Assembly (NCBI GenBank): GCA_043228905.1
Contig: JBHGNT010000016.1
Coordinates: 434,001 to 498,000 of the forward strand
Length of the DNA stretch: 64,000 bases
Source of the DNA: Azolla caroliniana
Taxonomy: Eukaryota > Polypodiophyta
Direction of reading: 5' to 3'
Under the pieces are notes generated by a model. That model searched no databases and was not told the origin of the DNA. It saw only the letters and a list, made by a program, of their open reading frames with translations. The translations under genes were made by a program, and so were the position numbers. Shown in pieces: positions 27,001 to 39,567 of the stretch (within the stretch, counting starts at the first letter, position 1; the number at the start of each line of letters is the position of its first letter).

Positions 27001-28801
27001 AAGTTTCAAAGTCTTGATTTTCTAATTTCATATCAGAGCTAGCGTTTCTTCATGTCTCTCGAGCTGAGTTTTAGAATCTTGATTTATTAATTCCATATCA
27101 GAGCTAGCGTTGTTAGCTTCGATTCGCATGTTTCAACACAAAAACCCGATATCACACGAGCCAGGTATGAACATTTTAATTTACTAACGCGCTCGTGTCA
27201 ACTCTCTCCTCACATTTACTAATTTCTTCATTTCTCTGGACTTGAGTTTCAAAATCTTGATTATTTAATTCCATATCAGAGCTAGCGTTGTTAGCTTCGA
27301 TTCGCATGTTTGAACACAGAAATCCGATATCACACGAGCCTGGTATGAACATTTTAATTTACTCACGCGCTCTGGTCAACTCTCTCCTCACATTTGCTAA
27401 TTTCTTCATGTCTCTCGACCTGAGTTTCAAAATCTTGATTTTTTAATTCCATATCAGAGCTAGCGTTGTTAACTTCGATTCGCATGTTCGAACACAAAAA
27501 TCCGATATCACACGAGCCAGGTATGAACATTTTAATTTACTAACGCGCTCTTGTCAACTCTCTCCTCACATTTGCTAATTTCTTCATTTCTCTCGACCTG
27601 AGTTTCAAAATCTTGATTATTTAATTCCATATCAGAGCTAGCGTTGTTAGCTTCGATTCGCATGTTTGAACACAAAAATCCGATATTACACGAGCCTGGT
27701 ATGAACATTTTAATTTACTAACGCGCTCTTCTCCACTACCTCCTCAAATTTGCTAATTTCTTCATGTCTCTCGAGCTGAGTTTTAGAATCCTGATTTATT
27801 AATTTCATATCAGAGCTAGCGTTGTTAGCTTCGATTCGCATGTTTCAACATAAAAACCCGATATCACACGAGCCAGGTATGAACATTTTAATTTACTAAC
27901 TCGCTCTTGTCAACTCCCTCCTCAAATTTGCTAATTTCTTCATGTCTCTCGAGCTGAGTTTCAAAATGTTGATTTTTTAAATCCATATTAGAGCTAGTGT
28001 TGTTAGCTTCGATTCGCATGTTTGAACACAGAAATTCGACATCACGCGAACCAGTTATGAACATTTTAATTTACTAACGCGCTCTTCTCCACTACCTCCT
28101 TAAATTTGCTAATTTCTTCATGTGTGTCGAACTGAGTTTCGAAATCTTGATTTTTTAATTCCATATCAGAGCTAGCGTTGTTAGCTTCGATTCGCATGTT
28201 TGAACAAGGAAATCCGATATCACACGAGCCAGCTATGAACATTTTAATTTACTAACGCGCTCTTCTCCACTACCTCCTCAAATTTGCTAATTTCTTCATG
28301 TCTCTCGAGCTGAGTTTTAGAATCTTGATTTATTATTTCCATATCAGAGCTAGCGTTGTTAGCTTCGATTCGCATGTTTCAACACAAAAACCCGATATCA
28401 CACGAGCCAGGTATGAACATTTTAATTTACTAACGCGCTCTTCTCCACTACCTCCTCAAATTTGCTAATTTCTTCATGTCTCTCGACCTGAGTTTCAAAA
28501 TCTTGATTTTCTAATTGCATATAAGAGCTAGCGTTGTTAACTTCGATTCGCATGTTTGAGCACAAAAACCCGATATCACACGAGCCAGGTATGAACATTT
28601 TAATTTACCTACCAGCTCTTGTTAACTCCCTCCTCAAATTTGTTAATTTCTTCATGTCTCTCGATCTGAGATACAAAATCTTGATTTTTTAATTCCATAT
28701 TAGAGCTAGCGTTGTTAGTTTCGATTCGCATGTTTGAACACAGAAATCCGATATCACATGAGCCAAGTATGAACATTTTAATTTACCTACTAGCTCTTGT
28801 T

Positions 28802-28806
28802 AACTC
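28802..28806. repeat. Target-site duplication AACTC, left of copia element
   Basis: AACTC directly precedes TGTTGAACACGG and repeats at 32647-32651. Removing the element and one copy restores the satellite order TTGTTAACTCCCTCCTC. Confidence 0.93.
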
Positions 28807-28846
28807 TGTTGAACACGGTGCTCGGCCACAACCGAGGAATAGGATC
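28807..28846 (-). repeat. 40-bp remnant of the copia 3' LTR
   Basis: TGTTGAACACGG through AATAGGATC is identical to the start (plus-strand reading) of the LTR at 32030. After GATC the sequence jumps straight into reverse transcriptase codons. The join lies in AGGATCTTC, and GATC/ATC is a plausible microhomology for the deletion. Confidence 0.92.
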
Positions 28847-31800
28847 TTCAGCATCTGTATCTTGACCTGGTCCCGTCCGACGATCAACATGTCGTCCACG
28901 TACAGGAGGAGTATTAGAAAGTCTCCTCCTTCGAACTTCTTCACAAACACGCAGTGATCGGACTGCGTTTTGTGGTACCCTTCGTCGGTCATGAAAGAGT
29001 CGAACTTCCAGTACCATTGCCGGGGAGCCTGCTTCAGTCCGTAAAGGCTCTTCTTCAACCGGCATACCAGGTGCTCCTTCCCTTTCTTCTCGAATCCTTC
29101 CGGTTGCTGCATGTAGATCTCTTCTTCGAGGTCACCGTGAAGGAATGCCGTCTTCACGTCCATCTGTTCTACCTCGAGGTCCATGCTTGCCGCTATGCTC
29201 AGCACCGTCCGGATGGAGGTCATCTTCACTACCGGGGCAAATATCTCGTCGAAGTCGACGCCCTTCTTCTGCTGAAACCCCTTCACCACGATCCTGGCTT
29301 TGTATCTCGGGGGGTTTCCGGCATCTCCCGGTTTCAGCTTGAACACCCACTTGTTTCGAAGTGCCCGCTTTCCTTTCGGCAACTCCACAAGTTCATATGT
29401 GTGGTTCTCATGCAGGGAATCCATCTCCTCCTGCATGGCACTTAACCACCTGCGGCTATGGGTGTCAAGCTTTGCTTCTTCAAAACTCTCCGGCTCCCCC
29501 TCCTCGGTTAGCAGCACGTGCTCTGGTTCCGGAAATCTCCGGGGGGCCCTTCTCTCTCTTAGAGGATATCTCCGTTCCGGAGCTTCGGTAACCGGCTCCT
29601 CCGTTTCCTCTTCATCCGAATCCATTTCGGGATCGGGGCCGGTTCCGGTATCAGTTTCATCTTCCTCGGCCGGTTCTGTTTCTTCACCGTCTTCGGCCGG
29701 ATCCTCGAGTGCTAACCGGTCCCTTGCCGGTCGGGACTGCTCCTCGTAGAGTTGATCCTCACCGGACGACTTGGAGCTCTTCATCTTCTTCTCCGACTCC
29801 CAGTCGGCGAGTGTCTTGTCCTCCATGAAGATGATATCACGACTCCGGAATATCTTTTTGTCGACCGGGTCCCATACTCGGTAGCCGAACTCGTCGTCGC
29901 CGTAACCAAGGAATATGCATGGCCGGGTCTTTGGGTCTAGCTTTCCTCTCCGGTCCTTTGCCACATGCACATATGCGAGACACCCGAACACCTTCAGATG
30001 CCGGTAGGATACTTCCCTACCGGTCCACACTCTCTGCGGCGTGTCTCCGTCCAAAGGTACTGAGGGTGATCTGTTTATCACGTATGTCGCCGTCGACATT
30101 GCCTCAGCCCAAAACCCCTTGGGTAATTTCGCATGCGCCAGCATACTCCGGACCCTCTCCATTATGGTCCGGTTCATCCTCTCGGCCAGCCCGTTCAGTT
30201 CCGGCGTCTTCGGCACAGTAAACTCGAGCCGGATTCCCTTCGAGCGACAGTACTCCTCGAACTGCCCCCGGTATTCCCCTCCGTTATCCGCTCGTATCGC
30301 TTTCAGCTCCTTGCCGGATTCCCTTTCCACTCTCGCGTGGAGTTCTTTGAAGACGGACAATACTTGGTCCTTTGTCTTCAACGGTGCCGTCCACAGCTTC
30401 CGGCTATGGTCATCTATGAATGTTACGAAGTACTGGGCTCCGCCATGTGACTTCGTTTCTACCTGACACACATCAGTGTGTACCAACTCCAATGGTACAC
30501 TACGTCTCGTCGGTGGCCTTGAGTGGAAGGAGGTTCGGTTCTATTTACCGGCCAGGCAATCGGTGCACTTCTCCAGGTGCACATACTTCACTGGAATAAG
30601 GTTGTCTTCTGCAAGCCTCTTCATCCCCTTCTCACTCATGTGACACAGTCTCTTGTGCCACAGCTCACCGGCAGTATCGGCTGCCACGTTCAGCTCCTCC
30701 GGACATAGCCGGGAATTCATCAGGTACAGGGTGTTGACCTTCCGGGCCCGAGCCACTATCAGGCTCCCTTTGCTGAACTTCATGACACCGTTCCGGATGC
30801 TACCCGTGTAGCCTTCATCGTCTAGCCTCCCGGCCGAAATCAGGTTCAATCGGACCTCCGGAACGTGTCGTACATCCTTCAGCAGCATCTTGCATCCGGT
30901 TGACGTCATCAGCCACACGTCTCCTATGCCGGCAATCCGGCATGTACCTTCATTTCCCATCCGGACACAGCCGTGCTCACCGGCTGTATAGGATGAGAAG
31001 TATTTCTTCTCCGGGGTCAGGTGGAACGACGCTCCGGAATCGACCACCCAGGTCATCTCTTCACCGGCAAGGTTTAGCTCCCTCTCTTCGGTAATGAGCA
31101 TTATCTCTTCTTCACTTGCCGCGAGTGCCGTCGTTCCTTTCCGGTCCTGCCCTCGCCGATCCGGACCTCTCCGGTCCGTGGCTCCCCGGTATGCACCGTT
31201 TCGCTCCGGTGACTTCTTCGAATCGGTACCGTCGGTTCCGTTGTCTTTCCGGAAATGCCGACAGTTCTTCTGGAAGTGCCCCGGCTTCCCACAGTAGAAG
31301 CATGTAGGTCTTCCCCTTGACTGCGACCGTGTCCCCGACTTCTCCCGTCTTTGCGGGCTCCGGTTCCGTTGTCTTCCCCGTTCCGATTCGGTAAGCAGCG
31401 CCTTCGAGCCGGAGGCCGGTTCTTTATCTCTCCGACGCGCTTCTTCATTTAGAATACTTGTCTTTACCGTTAGTAAAGACAAGTTCTCTTCCTTACAGGA
31501 GGTGCTGAGAGTAACTACCAAGTTCTCCCAGCTCTCCGGAAGGGTACACATCAGCATGATGGCTTGCATTGCGTCATCCAACGGGAACTTGATCGCTGCA
31601 AGCTGGTTCACGAATCCCATGAACGTGCTGACGTGTTCGACCATGCTCTCGCCGTCCCGGTACTTAAGATTCACTATCTTCCTCATCAGGGAGGTCCGGG
31701 TCAGAGCATTCTTCCTCTCATACAGTCCGGACAGCTTCTGCCACATCTCATAGGCGTTCGTATCGTTCGCCACATGTTGCAGGACACTTACATCGACATA

Positions 31801-31998
31801 TTGCCGGATCGTCGCTACGGCTTTCCGGTTCAGGAGCTTCCACTCCGACTCTATTACCCCCTTGGGTATCTCGGCATTGTCGATCGGTTCGTACAGGTCT
31901 CGGACGATGAGAAGGTCTTCCATCTTTATCTTCCAGTCGGCGTAGTTCTGTGAGTTCAACACCATCATGCCCGGAGGCCCACTACCACCGCCTTCCAT
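28847..31998 (-). pseudogene. gag-pol: Copia gag-pol polyprotein, one nonsense codon, C-terminally truncated
   Basis: The start is placed at the ATG at 31998 (MEGGGSGPPG), because the in-frame ATG further upstream lies in the LTR. Domains in order: a Gag N-terminus of the plant copia kind (NSQNYADWKIKMEDLL); a CCHC zinc knuckle CFYCGKPGHFQKNC (residues 233-246); protease VVDSGASFHL (Asp about 320); the integrase HHCC region (about 450-485); the integrase core with HTDVC (Asp 509), RADNGGEY (Asp 571) and NGLAERMNRT (Glu 606); then RT with FDEIFAPV, MDVKTAFLHG and YVDDML (1033-1036). One in-frame TAG at 30541-30543 follows CLAGK, where the family usually has Gln, so CAG to TAG is likely. Coding is lost after about residue 1051, removing the RT end and RNase H; intact relatives have roughly 1300 or more residues. 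The frame is otherwise unbroken. Confidence 0.95.
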
Positions 31999-32014
31999 TT
32001 TCTGTGTTACCGTC

Positions 32015-32026
32015 GCTCTGATACCA
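32015..32026 (-). other. Primer-binding site of the copia element, initiator-Met tRNA
   Basis: On the minus strand TGGTATCAGAGC lies 3 nt inside the end of the 5' LTR. It is the usual plant copia primer site, complementary to the 3' end of initiator-Met tRNA, and starts minus-strand DNA synthesis. Confidence 0.93.
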
Positions 32027-32393
32027 CTTTGTTGAACACGGTGCTCGGCCACAACCGAGGAATAGGATCAACTCACAGAAAATAGGAAATACAAAATGCA
32101 CGAAGACAATAGAGAGAAAAGTACACAGGATGTTTTACGTGGAAAACCCTAAATGGGAAAAACCACGGAAGTCCTCAAACTCCAACTATCACTATGAACA
32201 GAGATGTACAATGGTGAAGCCACAAGGCAACAACCTTGAGCTCACTGTCTTCGCCACAAGCGGCGGTAATACACAGAGGCAACGACCTCTTCGTCTTTCT
32301 CTCTCTCTCTCTCTCTCTCGGCTGCTCCCTTCACTCTCTCTAAGTGGAAAACAGAAAATGAGCAGCAGTCACTAAACTGTTTGCCCTAAGTCA

Positions 32394-32401
32394 TATTTAT
32401 A
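32394..32401 (-). promoter_or_regulatory. TATA-like box in the copia LTR
   Basis: TATAAATA on the minus strand, about 245 nt into the LTR and downstream of the GC-rich repeats. The position suits a U3 promoter; the start site is not established. Confidence 0.6.
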
Positions 32402-32505
32402 CACATATGACTTTCGGGCTATTTACAAATATAGCCTCAAGGGCCCTTGGCAAACATATTCACAAATATGTCCCCGCATCCGGATCTCTCTCCGGGTACA
32501 TTCAT

Positions 32506-32592
32506 CATCCGGCTCCGTAGCCGGGGTCTTCGTCATCCGGCTCCGTAGCCGGGGTCTTCTCTTCATCATCCGATTCCGTAACCGCAACCAGG
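32506..32592 (-). repeat. GC-rich short tandem repeats in the copia U3
   Basis: CATCCGGCTCCGTAGCCGGG begins at 32506 and 32534, with a degenerate third copy (CATCCGATTCCGTAACCG) at 32567; spacings are 28 and 33 bp. Each copy contains an inverted CCGGCT...AGCCGG pair. They lie upstream of the TATA-like box, a place where LTRs often carry enhancer repeats; that role is inferred. Confidence 0.75.
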
Positions 32593-32646
32593 CTTGCCGT
32601 CATTCATTTCCGGACATCCCATCCGGAGGGACCGAAAATCCCAACA

Positions 32647-32651
32647 AACTC
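32647..32651. repeat. Target-site duplication AACTC, right of copia element
   Basis: AACTC directly follows the LTR end ATCCCAACA and continues as satellite CCCTCCTCAAATTTG. Confidence 0.93.
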
Positions 32652-33065
32652 CCTCCTCAAATTTGTTAATTTCTTCATGTCTCTCGACCTGAGTTTCAAA
32701 ATCTTGATTTTTTAATTCCATATTAGAGCTAGCGTTCTTAGCTTCGATTCGCATGTTTGAACACAGAAATCCGATATCACACGAGCCAGGTATGAACATT
32801 TTAATTTACTAACGCGCTCTTCTCCACTACCTCCTCAAATTTGCTAATTTCTTCATGTCTCTTGAGCTGAGTTTTAGAATCTTGATTTATTAATTCCATA
32901 TTAGAGCTAGCGTTGTTAGCTTTGATTCGCATGTTTCAACACAAAAACCCGATATCACACGAGCCAGGTATGAACATTTTAATTTACTAACGCGCTCTTG
33001 TCAACTCTCTCCTCACATTTGCTAATTTCTTCATGTCTCTCGACCTGAGTTTCAAAATCTTGATT

Positions 33066-36000
33066 ATTTAATTCCATATCAGAGCTAGCGTTGTTAGCTT
33101 CGATTCGCATGTTTGAACACAAAAATACGATATCACAGGAGCCAGGTATGAACATTTTAATTTACCTACTAGCGCTTGTCAACTCCCTCCTCAAATTTGC
33201 TAATTCCTTCATGTCTCTCTACCTGAGTTTCAAAATCTTGATTTTTTAATTGCATATTAGAGCTAGCGTTGTTTGCTTCGATTCGTATTTTTGAACACAG
33301 AAATCCGATATCACACGAGCCAGGTATGAACATTTTAATTTACCTACTAGCGCTTGTCAACTCCCTCCTCAAATTTGTTAATTTCTTCATGTCTCTCGAC
33401 CTGAGTTTCAAAATCTTGATTTTTGAATTCCATATCAGAGCTAGCATCGTTAGCTTCGAGTCGCATGTTTGAACACAGAAATCCGATGTCACACGAGCCA
33501 GGTATGAACATTTTAATTTACCTACTAGCTCTTGTCAACTCCCTCGTCAAATCTTCTAATTTCTTCATGTCTCTCGACCTGAGTTTCAAAATCCTGATTT
33601 TTTAATTCTATATCAGAGCTAGCGTTGTTAGCTTCGATTCACATGTTTGAACACAGAAATCCGATATCACACGAGCCAGGTATGAACATTTTAATTTACC
33701 TACTACCTCTTGTCAACTCCCTCCTCAAATTTGCTAATTTCTACATGTCTGTCGACCTGAGTTTCAAAATCTTGATTTTTTAATTCCATATCAGAGCTAG
33801 CGTTGTTAGCTTCGATTGGCATGTTTGAACACAGAAATCTAATATCACACGAGCTAGGTATGAACATTTTGATTTACTAACGCGCTATTCTCCACTACCT
33901 CCTCAAATTTGTTAATTTCTTCATGTCTCTCGACCTGAGTTTCAAAATCTTGATTTTTTAATTCTATATCATATCAAGCATTGCTAGCTTCGATTCACAT
34001 GTTTGAACACAAAAATCTGATATCACACGAGCCAGGTATGAACATTTTAATTCCCTCCTCAAAATCGCTAATTTCTTCATGTCTCTCGACCTGAGTTTCA
34101 AAATCTTGATTTTTTAATTCCATATCAGAGCTAGCGTTGTTAGCTTCGATTCGCATGTTTGAACACAAAAATCCGATATCACAGGAGCCAGGTATGAACA
34201 TTTTAATTTACCTACTAGCGCTTGTCAACTCCCTCCTCAAATTTGCTAATTTCTTCATGTCTCTCGACCTGAGTTTCAAAATCTTGATTATTTAATTCCA
34301 TATCAGAGCTAGCGTTGTTAGCTTCGATTCGCATGTTTGAACACAAAAATACGATATCACACGAGCCACGTATGAACATTTTAATTTACCTACTAGCTCT
34401 TGTCAACTCCCTCCTCAAATTTGCTAATTCCTTCATGTCTCTCTACCTGAGTTTCAAAATCTTGATTTTTCAATTCCATATCAGAGCTAGCGTTGTTAGC
34501 TTCGATTCGTATGTTTGAACACAGAAATCCGATATCACACGAGCCAGCTATGAACATTTTAATTTACCTACTAGCGCTTGTCAACTCGCTCCTCAAATTT
34601 TTTAATTTCTTCATGTCTCTCGACCTGAGTTTCAAAATCTTGATTTTTGAATTCCATATCAGAGCTAGCATCGTTAGCTTCGAGTCGCATGTTTGAACAC
34701 AGAAATCCGATATCACACGAGCCAGGTATGAACATTTTAATTTACCTACTAGCTCTTGTCAACTCCCTCGTCAAATCTTCTAATTTCTTCATGTCTCTCG
34801 ACCTGACTTTCAAAATCTTGATTTTTTTAATTCTATATCAGAGCTAGCGTTGTTAGCTTCGATTCACATGTTTGAACACAGAAATCCGATATCACACGAG
34901 CCAGGTATGAACATTTTAATTTACCTACTAGCGCTTGTCAACTCCCTCCTCAAATTTGCTAATTTCTTCATGTCTCTCGACCTGAGTTCCAAAATCTTGA
35001 TTTTTCAATTCCATATCAGAGCTAGCGTTGTTTGCTTCGATTTGCATGTTTGAACACAAAAATCCGATATCATACGGGCCAGGTATGAACATATTAAACT
35101 CATTGCTCAAGTTTGTTACTTTCTTCATGTCTCTCGACCTGAGATTCAAAATCTTGATTTTTCTATTCCATATCAGAGCTAGCGTTGTTAGCTTCGATTC
35201 GCATGTTTGAACACAAAAATCCGATATCACACGAGCCTGGAATGAACATTTTAATTTACTGACGCGCTCTTGTCAACTCTCTCCTCAAATTTGCTAATTT
35301 CTTCATGTCTCTCGACCTGAGTTTCAAAATTTTGATTTTTTAATTCCATAACAGAGCTAGCGTTGTTAACTTCGATTCACATGTTTGAACACAAAAATCC
35401 GATATCACAGGAGCCAGGTATGAACATTTTAATTTACCTACTAGCTCTTGTCAACTCCCTCCTCAAATTTGCTAATTCCTTCCTGTCTCTCTACCTGAGT
35501 TTCAAAATCTTGATTTTTTAATTTCATATTAGAGCTAGCGTTGTTTGCTTCGATTCGTATGTTTGAACACAGAAATCCGATATCACACGAGCCAGGTATG
35601 AACATTTTAATTTACCTACTAGCGCTTGTCAACTCCCTCCTCAAATTTGTTAATTTCTTCATGTCTCTCGACCTGAGTTTCAAAATCTTGATTTTTGAAT
35701 TCCATATCAGAGCTAGCATCGTTAGCTTCGAGTCGCATGTTTGAACACAGAAATCCGATATCACACGAGCCAGGTATGAACATTTTAATTTACCTACTAG
35801 CTCTTGTCAACTCCCTCGTCAAATCTTCTAATTTCTTCATGTCTCTCGACCTGAGTTTCAAAATCTTGATTTTTTTAATTCTATATCAAAGCTAGCGTTG
35901 TTAGCTTCGATTCACATGTTTGAACACAGAAATCCGATATCACAGGAGCCAGGTATGAACATTTTAATTTACCTACTAGCGCTTGTCAATTCCCTCCTCA

Positions 36001-39000
36001 AATTTGCTAATTTCTTCATGTCTCTCGACCTGAGTTTCAAAATCTTGATTTTTTAATTCCATATCAGAGCTAGCGTTGTTAACTTCGATTCGCATGTTTG
36101 AACACAAAAATACGATATCACACGAGCCACGTATGAACATTTTAATTTACCTACTAGCTCTTGTCAACTCCCTCCTCAAATTCGCTAATTCCTTCATGTC
36201 TCTCTACCTGAGTTTCAAAATCTTGATTTTTCAATTCCATATTAGAGCTAGCGTTGTTTGCTTCGATTCGTATGTTTGAACACAAAAATCCGATATCATA
36301 CGGGCCAGGTATGAACATTTTAAACTCATTCCTCAAGTTTGTTACTTTCTTCATGTCTCTCGACCTGAGATTCAAAATCTTGATTTTTCTATTCCATATC
36401 AGAGCTAGCGTTGTTAGCTTCGATTCGCATGTTTGAACACAAAAATCCGATATCACACGAGCCTGGAATGAACATTTTAATTTACTAACGCGCTCTTGTC
36501 AACTCTCTCCTCAAATTTGCTAATTTCTTCATGTCTCTCGACCTGAGTTTCAAAATTTCGATTTTTTAATTCCATATCAGAGCTAGCGTTGTTAACTTCG
36601 ATTCGCATGTTTGAACACAAAAATCCGATATCACAGGAGCCAGGTATGAACATTTTAATTTACCTACTAGCGCTTGTCAACTCCCTCCTCAGATTTGCTA
36701 ATTTCTTCATGTCTCTCGACCTGAGTTTCAAAATCTTGATTATTTAATTCCATATCAGAGCTAGCGTTGTTAGCTTCGATTCGCATGTTTGAACACAAAA
36801 ATACGATATCACACGGGCCACGTATGAACATTTTAATTTACGTACTAGCTCTTGTCAACTCCCTCCTCAAATTTGCTAATTCCTTCATGTCTCTCTACCT
36901 GAGTTTCAAAATCTTGATTTTTTAATTTCATATTAGAGCTAGCGTTGTTTGCTTCGATTCGTATGTTTGAACACAGAAATCCGATATCACACGAGCCAGG
37001 TATGAACATTTTAATTTACCTACTAGCGCTTGTCAACTCCCTCCTCAAATTTGTTAATTTCTTCATGTCTCTCGACCTGAGTTTCAAAATCTTGATTTTT
37101 GAATTCCATATTAGAGGTAGCATCGTTAGCTTCGAGTCGCATGTTTGAACACAGAAATCCGATATCACACGAGCCAGGTATGAACATTTTAATTTACCTA
37201 CTAGCTCTTGTCAACTCCCTCGTCAAATCTTCTAATTTCTTCATGTCTCTCGACCTGAGTTTCAAAATCTTGATTTTTTAATTCTATATCAGAGCTAGCG
37301 TTGTTAGCTTCGATTCACATGTTTGAACACAGAAATCCGAAATCACACGAGCCAGCTATGAACATTTTAATTTACCTACTAGCGCTTGTCAACTCCCTCC
37401 TCAAATTTGCTAATTTCTTCATGTCTCTCGACCTGAGTTTCAAAATCTTGATTTTCCAATTCCATATCAGAGCTAGCGTTGTTAGCTTCGATTCGCATGT
37501 TTGAACACAGAAATCCGATATCATACGAGCCAGGTATGAACATTTTAATTTACTTACAAGCTCTTCTAAACTCCCTCCTCAAATTTGCTAATTTCTTCAT
37601 GTCTCTCGACCTGAGTTTCAAAATCTTGATTTTTCAATTCTATAACAGAGCTAGCGTTGTTACCTTTGATTCGTATGTTTGAATACAGAAATCTGATATC
37701 ACACGAGCCAGGTATGAACATTTTAATTAACCTACTAGCTCTTGTCAACTCCCTCCTCAAATTTGTTAATTTCTTCATGTCTCTCGACCTGAGTTTCAAA
37801 ATCTTGATTTTTGAATTCCATATCAGAGCTAGTGTTCTTAGCTTCGATTCGCATGTTTGAACATAGAAATCCGATATCACACGAGCCAGGTATGAACATT
37901 TTAATTTACCTACTAGCGATTGTCAACTCCCACCTCAAATTTGCTAATTTCTTCATGTCTCTCGACCTGAGTTTCAAAATCTTGATTTTTCAATTCCATA
38001 TCAGAGCTAGCGTTGTTAGCTTTCATTCTTATGTTTGAACACAGAAATCCGATATCACACGAGCCAGGTATGAACATTTTAATTTACCTACTAGCTCTTG
38101 TCAACTCCGTCCTCAAATTTGTTAATTTCTTCATGTCTCTTGACCTGAGTTTCAAAATCTTGATTATTTAATTCCATATCAGAGCAAGCGTTGTTAGCTT
38201 CGATTCGCATGTTTGAACATAGAAATCCGATAGCACACGAGCCAGGTATGAACATTTTAATTTACCTACTTGCTGTTGTCAACTACCTCCTCAAATTTGT
38301 TAATTTCTTCATGTCTCTCGACCTGAGATTCAAAATCTTGATTATTAAATTCCATATTAGAGCTAGCGTTGTTAGCTTCGATTTGCATATTGGAACACAG
38401 AAATCCGATATCACACGAGCCAGGTATGAACATTTTAATTTACCTACTAGCTCTTGTCAACTCCCTCCTCAAATTTATTAATTTCTTCATGTCTCTCGAC
38501 CTGAGTTTCAAAATCTTGATTATTTAATTCCATATCAGAGCAAGCGTTGTTAGCATCGATTCGCATGATTGAACACAGAAATCCGATATCACACGAGCCA
38601 AGTATAAACATTTTAATTTACTTACTAGCGCTTGTCATCTCCCTCCTCAAATTTGCTAATTTCTTAATTACTCTCGACCTGAGTTTCAAAATCTTTATTT
38701 TTCAATTCCATATCAGAGCTAGCGTTGTTAGCTTCGATTCGCATGTTTGAACATAGAAATCCGATAGCACACGAGCCAGGTATGAACATTTTAATTTACC
38801 TACTAGCTCTTGTCAACTACCTCCTCAAATTTGTTAATTTCTTCATGTCTCTCGACCTGAGTTTCAAAATCTTGATTATTAAATTCCATATTAGAGCTAG
38901 CGTTGTTAGCTTCGATTTGCATATTGGAACACAGAAATCCGATATCACACGAACCAGGTATGAACATTTTAATTTACCTACTACCTCTTGTCAACTCCCT

Positions 39001-39567
39001 CCTCAAATTTGCTAATTTCTACATGTCTGTCGACCTGAGTTTCAAAATCTTGATTTTTTAATTCCATATCAGAGCTAGCGTTGTTAGCTTTCATTCTTAT
39101 GTTTGAACACAGAAATCTGATATCACACGAGCTAGGTATGAACATTTTGATTTACTAACGCGCTCTTCTCCACTACCTCCTCAAATTTGTTAATTTCTTC
39201 ATGTCTCTCGACCTGAGTTTCAAAATCTTGATTTTTTAATTCTATATCATATCAAGCATTGCTAGCTTCGATTCACATGTTTGAACACAAAAATCTGATA
39301 TCACACGAGCCAGGTATGAACATTTTAATTCCCTCCTCAAAATCGCTAATTTCTTAATGTCTCTCGACCTGAGTTTCAAAATCTTGATTTTTTAATTCCA
39401 TATCAGAGCTAGCGTTGTTAGCTTCGATTCGCATGTTTGAACACAGAAATCCGATATCATACGAGCCAGGTATGAACATTTTAATTTACTTACAAGCTCT
39501 TCTAAACTCCCTCCTCAAATTTGCTAATTTCTTCATGTCTCTCGACCTGAGTTTCAAAATCTTGATT
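33066..39567. repeat. 6502-bp higher-order unit B, copy 1
   Basis: From TTCCATATCAGAGC near 33066 every variant monomer, including those with internal deletions, recurs 6502 bp further on. By eye only a handful of substitutions separate this copy from copy 2: A at 33887 (C at 40389), G at 34588 (C at 41090), C at 36943 (T at 43445). The unit contains older repeats of 1226, 1404 and 534 bp offset. It also contains shortened monomers, such as the one at 34050 where AACATTTTAATT joins CCCTCCTC directly. Confidence 0.95.

Larger units (their letters stand above)
1..28806. repeat. 178-bp tandem satellite array, left block
   Basis: Head-to-tail monomers of about 178 bp fill this block without a gap. 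Each carries recognisable landmarks: GATTCGCATGTTTGAACA, GATATCACACGAGCC, ATGAACATTTTAATTTAC, TTCTTCATGTCTCTCGACC and CATATCAGAGCTAGCG. Two length-matched variants differ after AATTTAC: type A has CTACTAGCTCTTGTCAAC and type B has TAACGCGCTCTTCTCCAC. A is frequent up to about 11 kb; B and hybrids dominate from about 12 to 28 kb. A further variant (GAGTTTTAGAATCTTGATTTATTAATTCC followed by TTTCAACACAAAAACCCG) appears mainly from 12 to 28 kb. The length is close to that of many plant centromeric satellites, so a centromeric or pericentromeric place is inferred, not shown. The monomer was not recognised as a named family. No gene was seen inside. Confidence 0.97.
28807..32646 (-). mobile_element. 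Ty1/copia LTR retrotransposon, 3'-deleted, inserted in the satellite
   Basis: This 3840-bp insertion splits a type A monomer inside TTGTTAACTCCCTCC and is flanked by a 5-bp direct duplication, AACTC. Read on the minus strand it runs 5' LTR (617 bp), tRNA-iMet primer site, and gag-protease-integrase-reverse transcriptase in that order, which is the copia order. The coding region then ends abruptly and is joined to the last 40 bp of the 3' LTR. The end of RT, RNase H, the polypurine tract and most of the 3' LTR are missing. Both outer termini and both target duplications are intact, so the deletion was internal and came after insertion or arose in the integrated cDNA. The higher GC content contrasts with the AT-rich satellite. 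Confidence 0.96.
32030..32646 (-). repeat. 5' LTR of the copia element (617 bp)
   Basis: On the minus strand it starts TGTTGGGATTTTCGG and ends CCGTGTTCAACA, so it has the expected TG...CA ends. Its last 40 bp are found again at 28807-28846. It holds GC-rich short tandem repeats, a CT run near 32300-32320 and a TATA-like box on the minus strand, so it is the element's promoter region. Confidence 0.93.

Noticed and set aside
28712-28957. ORF joining satellite to copia plus strand
   Set aside because: It crosses the insertion boundary and reads the copia element antisense; no meaningful protein results.
28954-31953. Plus-strand ORFs over the copia element
   Set aside because: They are shadows of the minus-strand gag-pol in GC-rich sequence; none resembles a known protein.
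32013-32030. tRNA gene suggested by the tRNA-Met-like bases at the LTR edge
   Set aside because: Only the short primer-binding complement is present, with no cloverleaf; it is a retrotransposon primer site. The same holds at 63398-63407.
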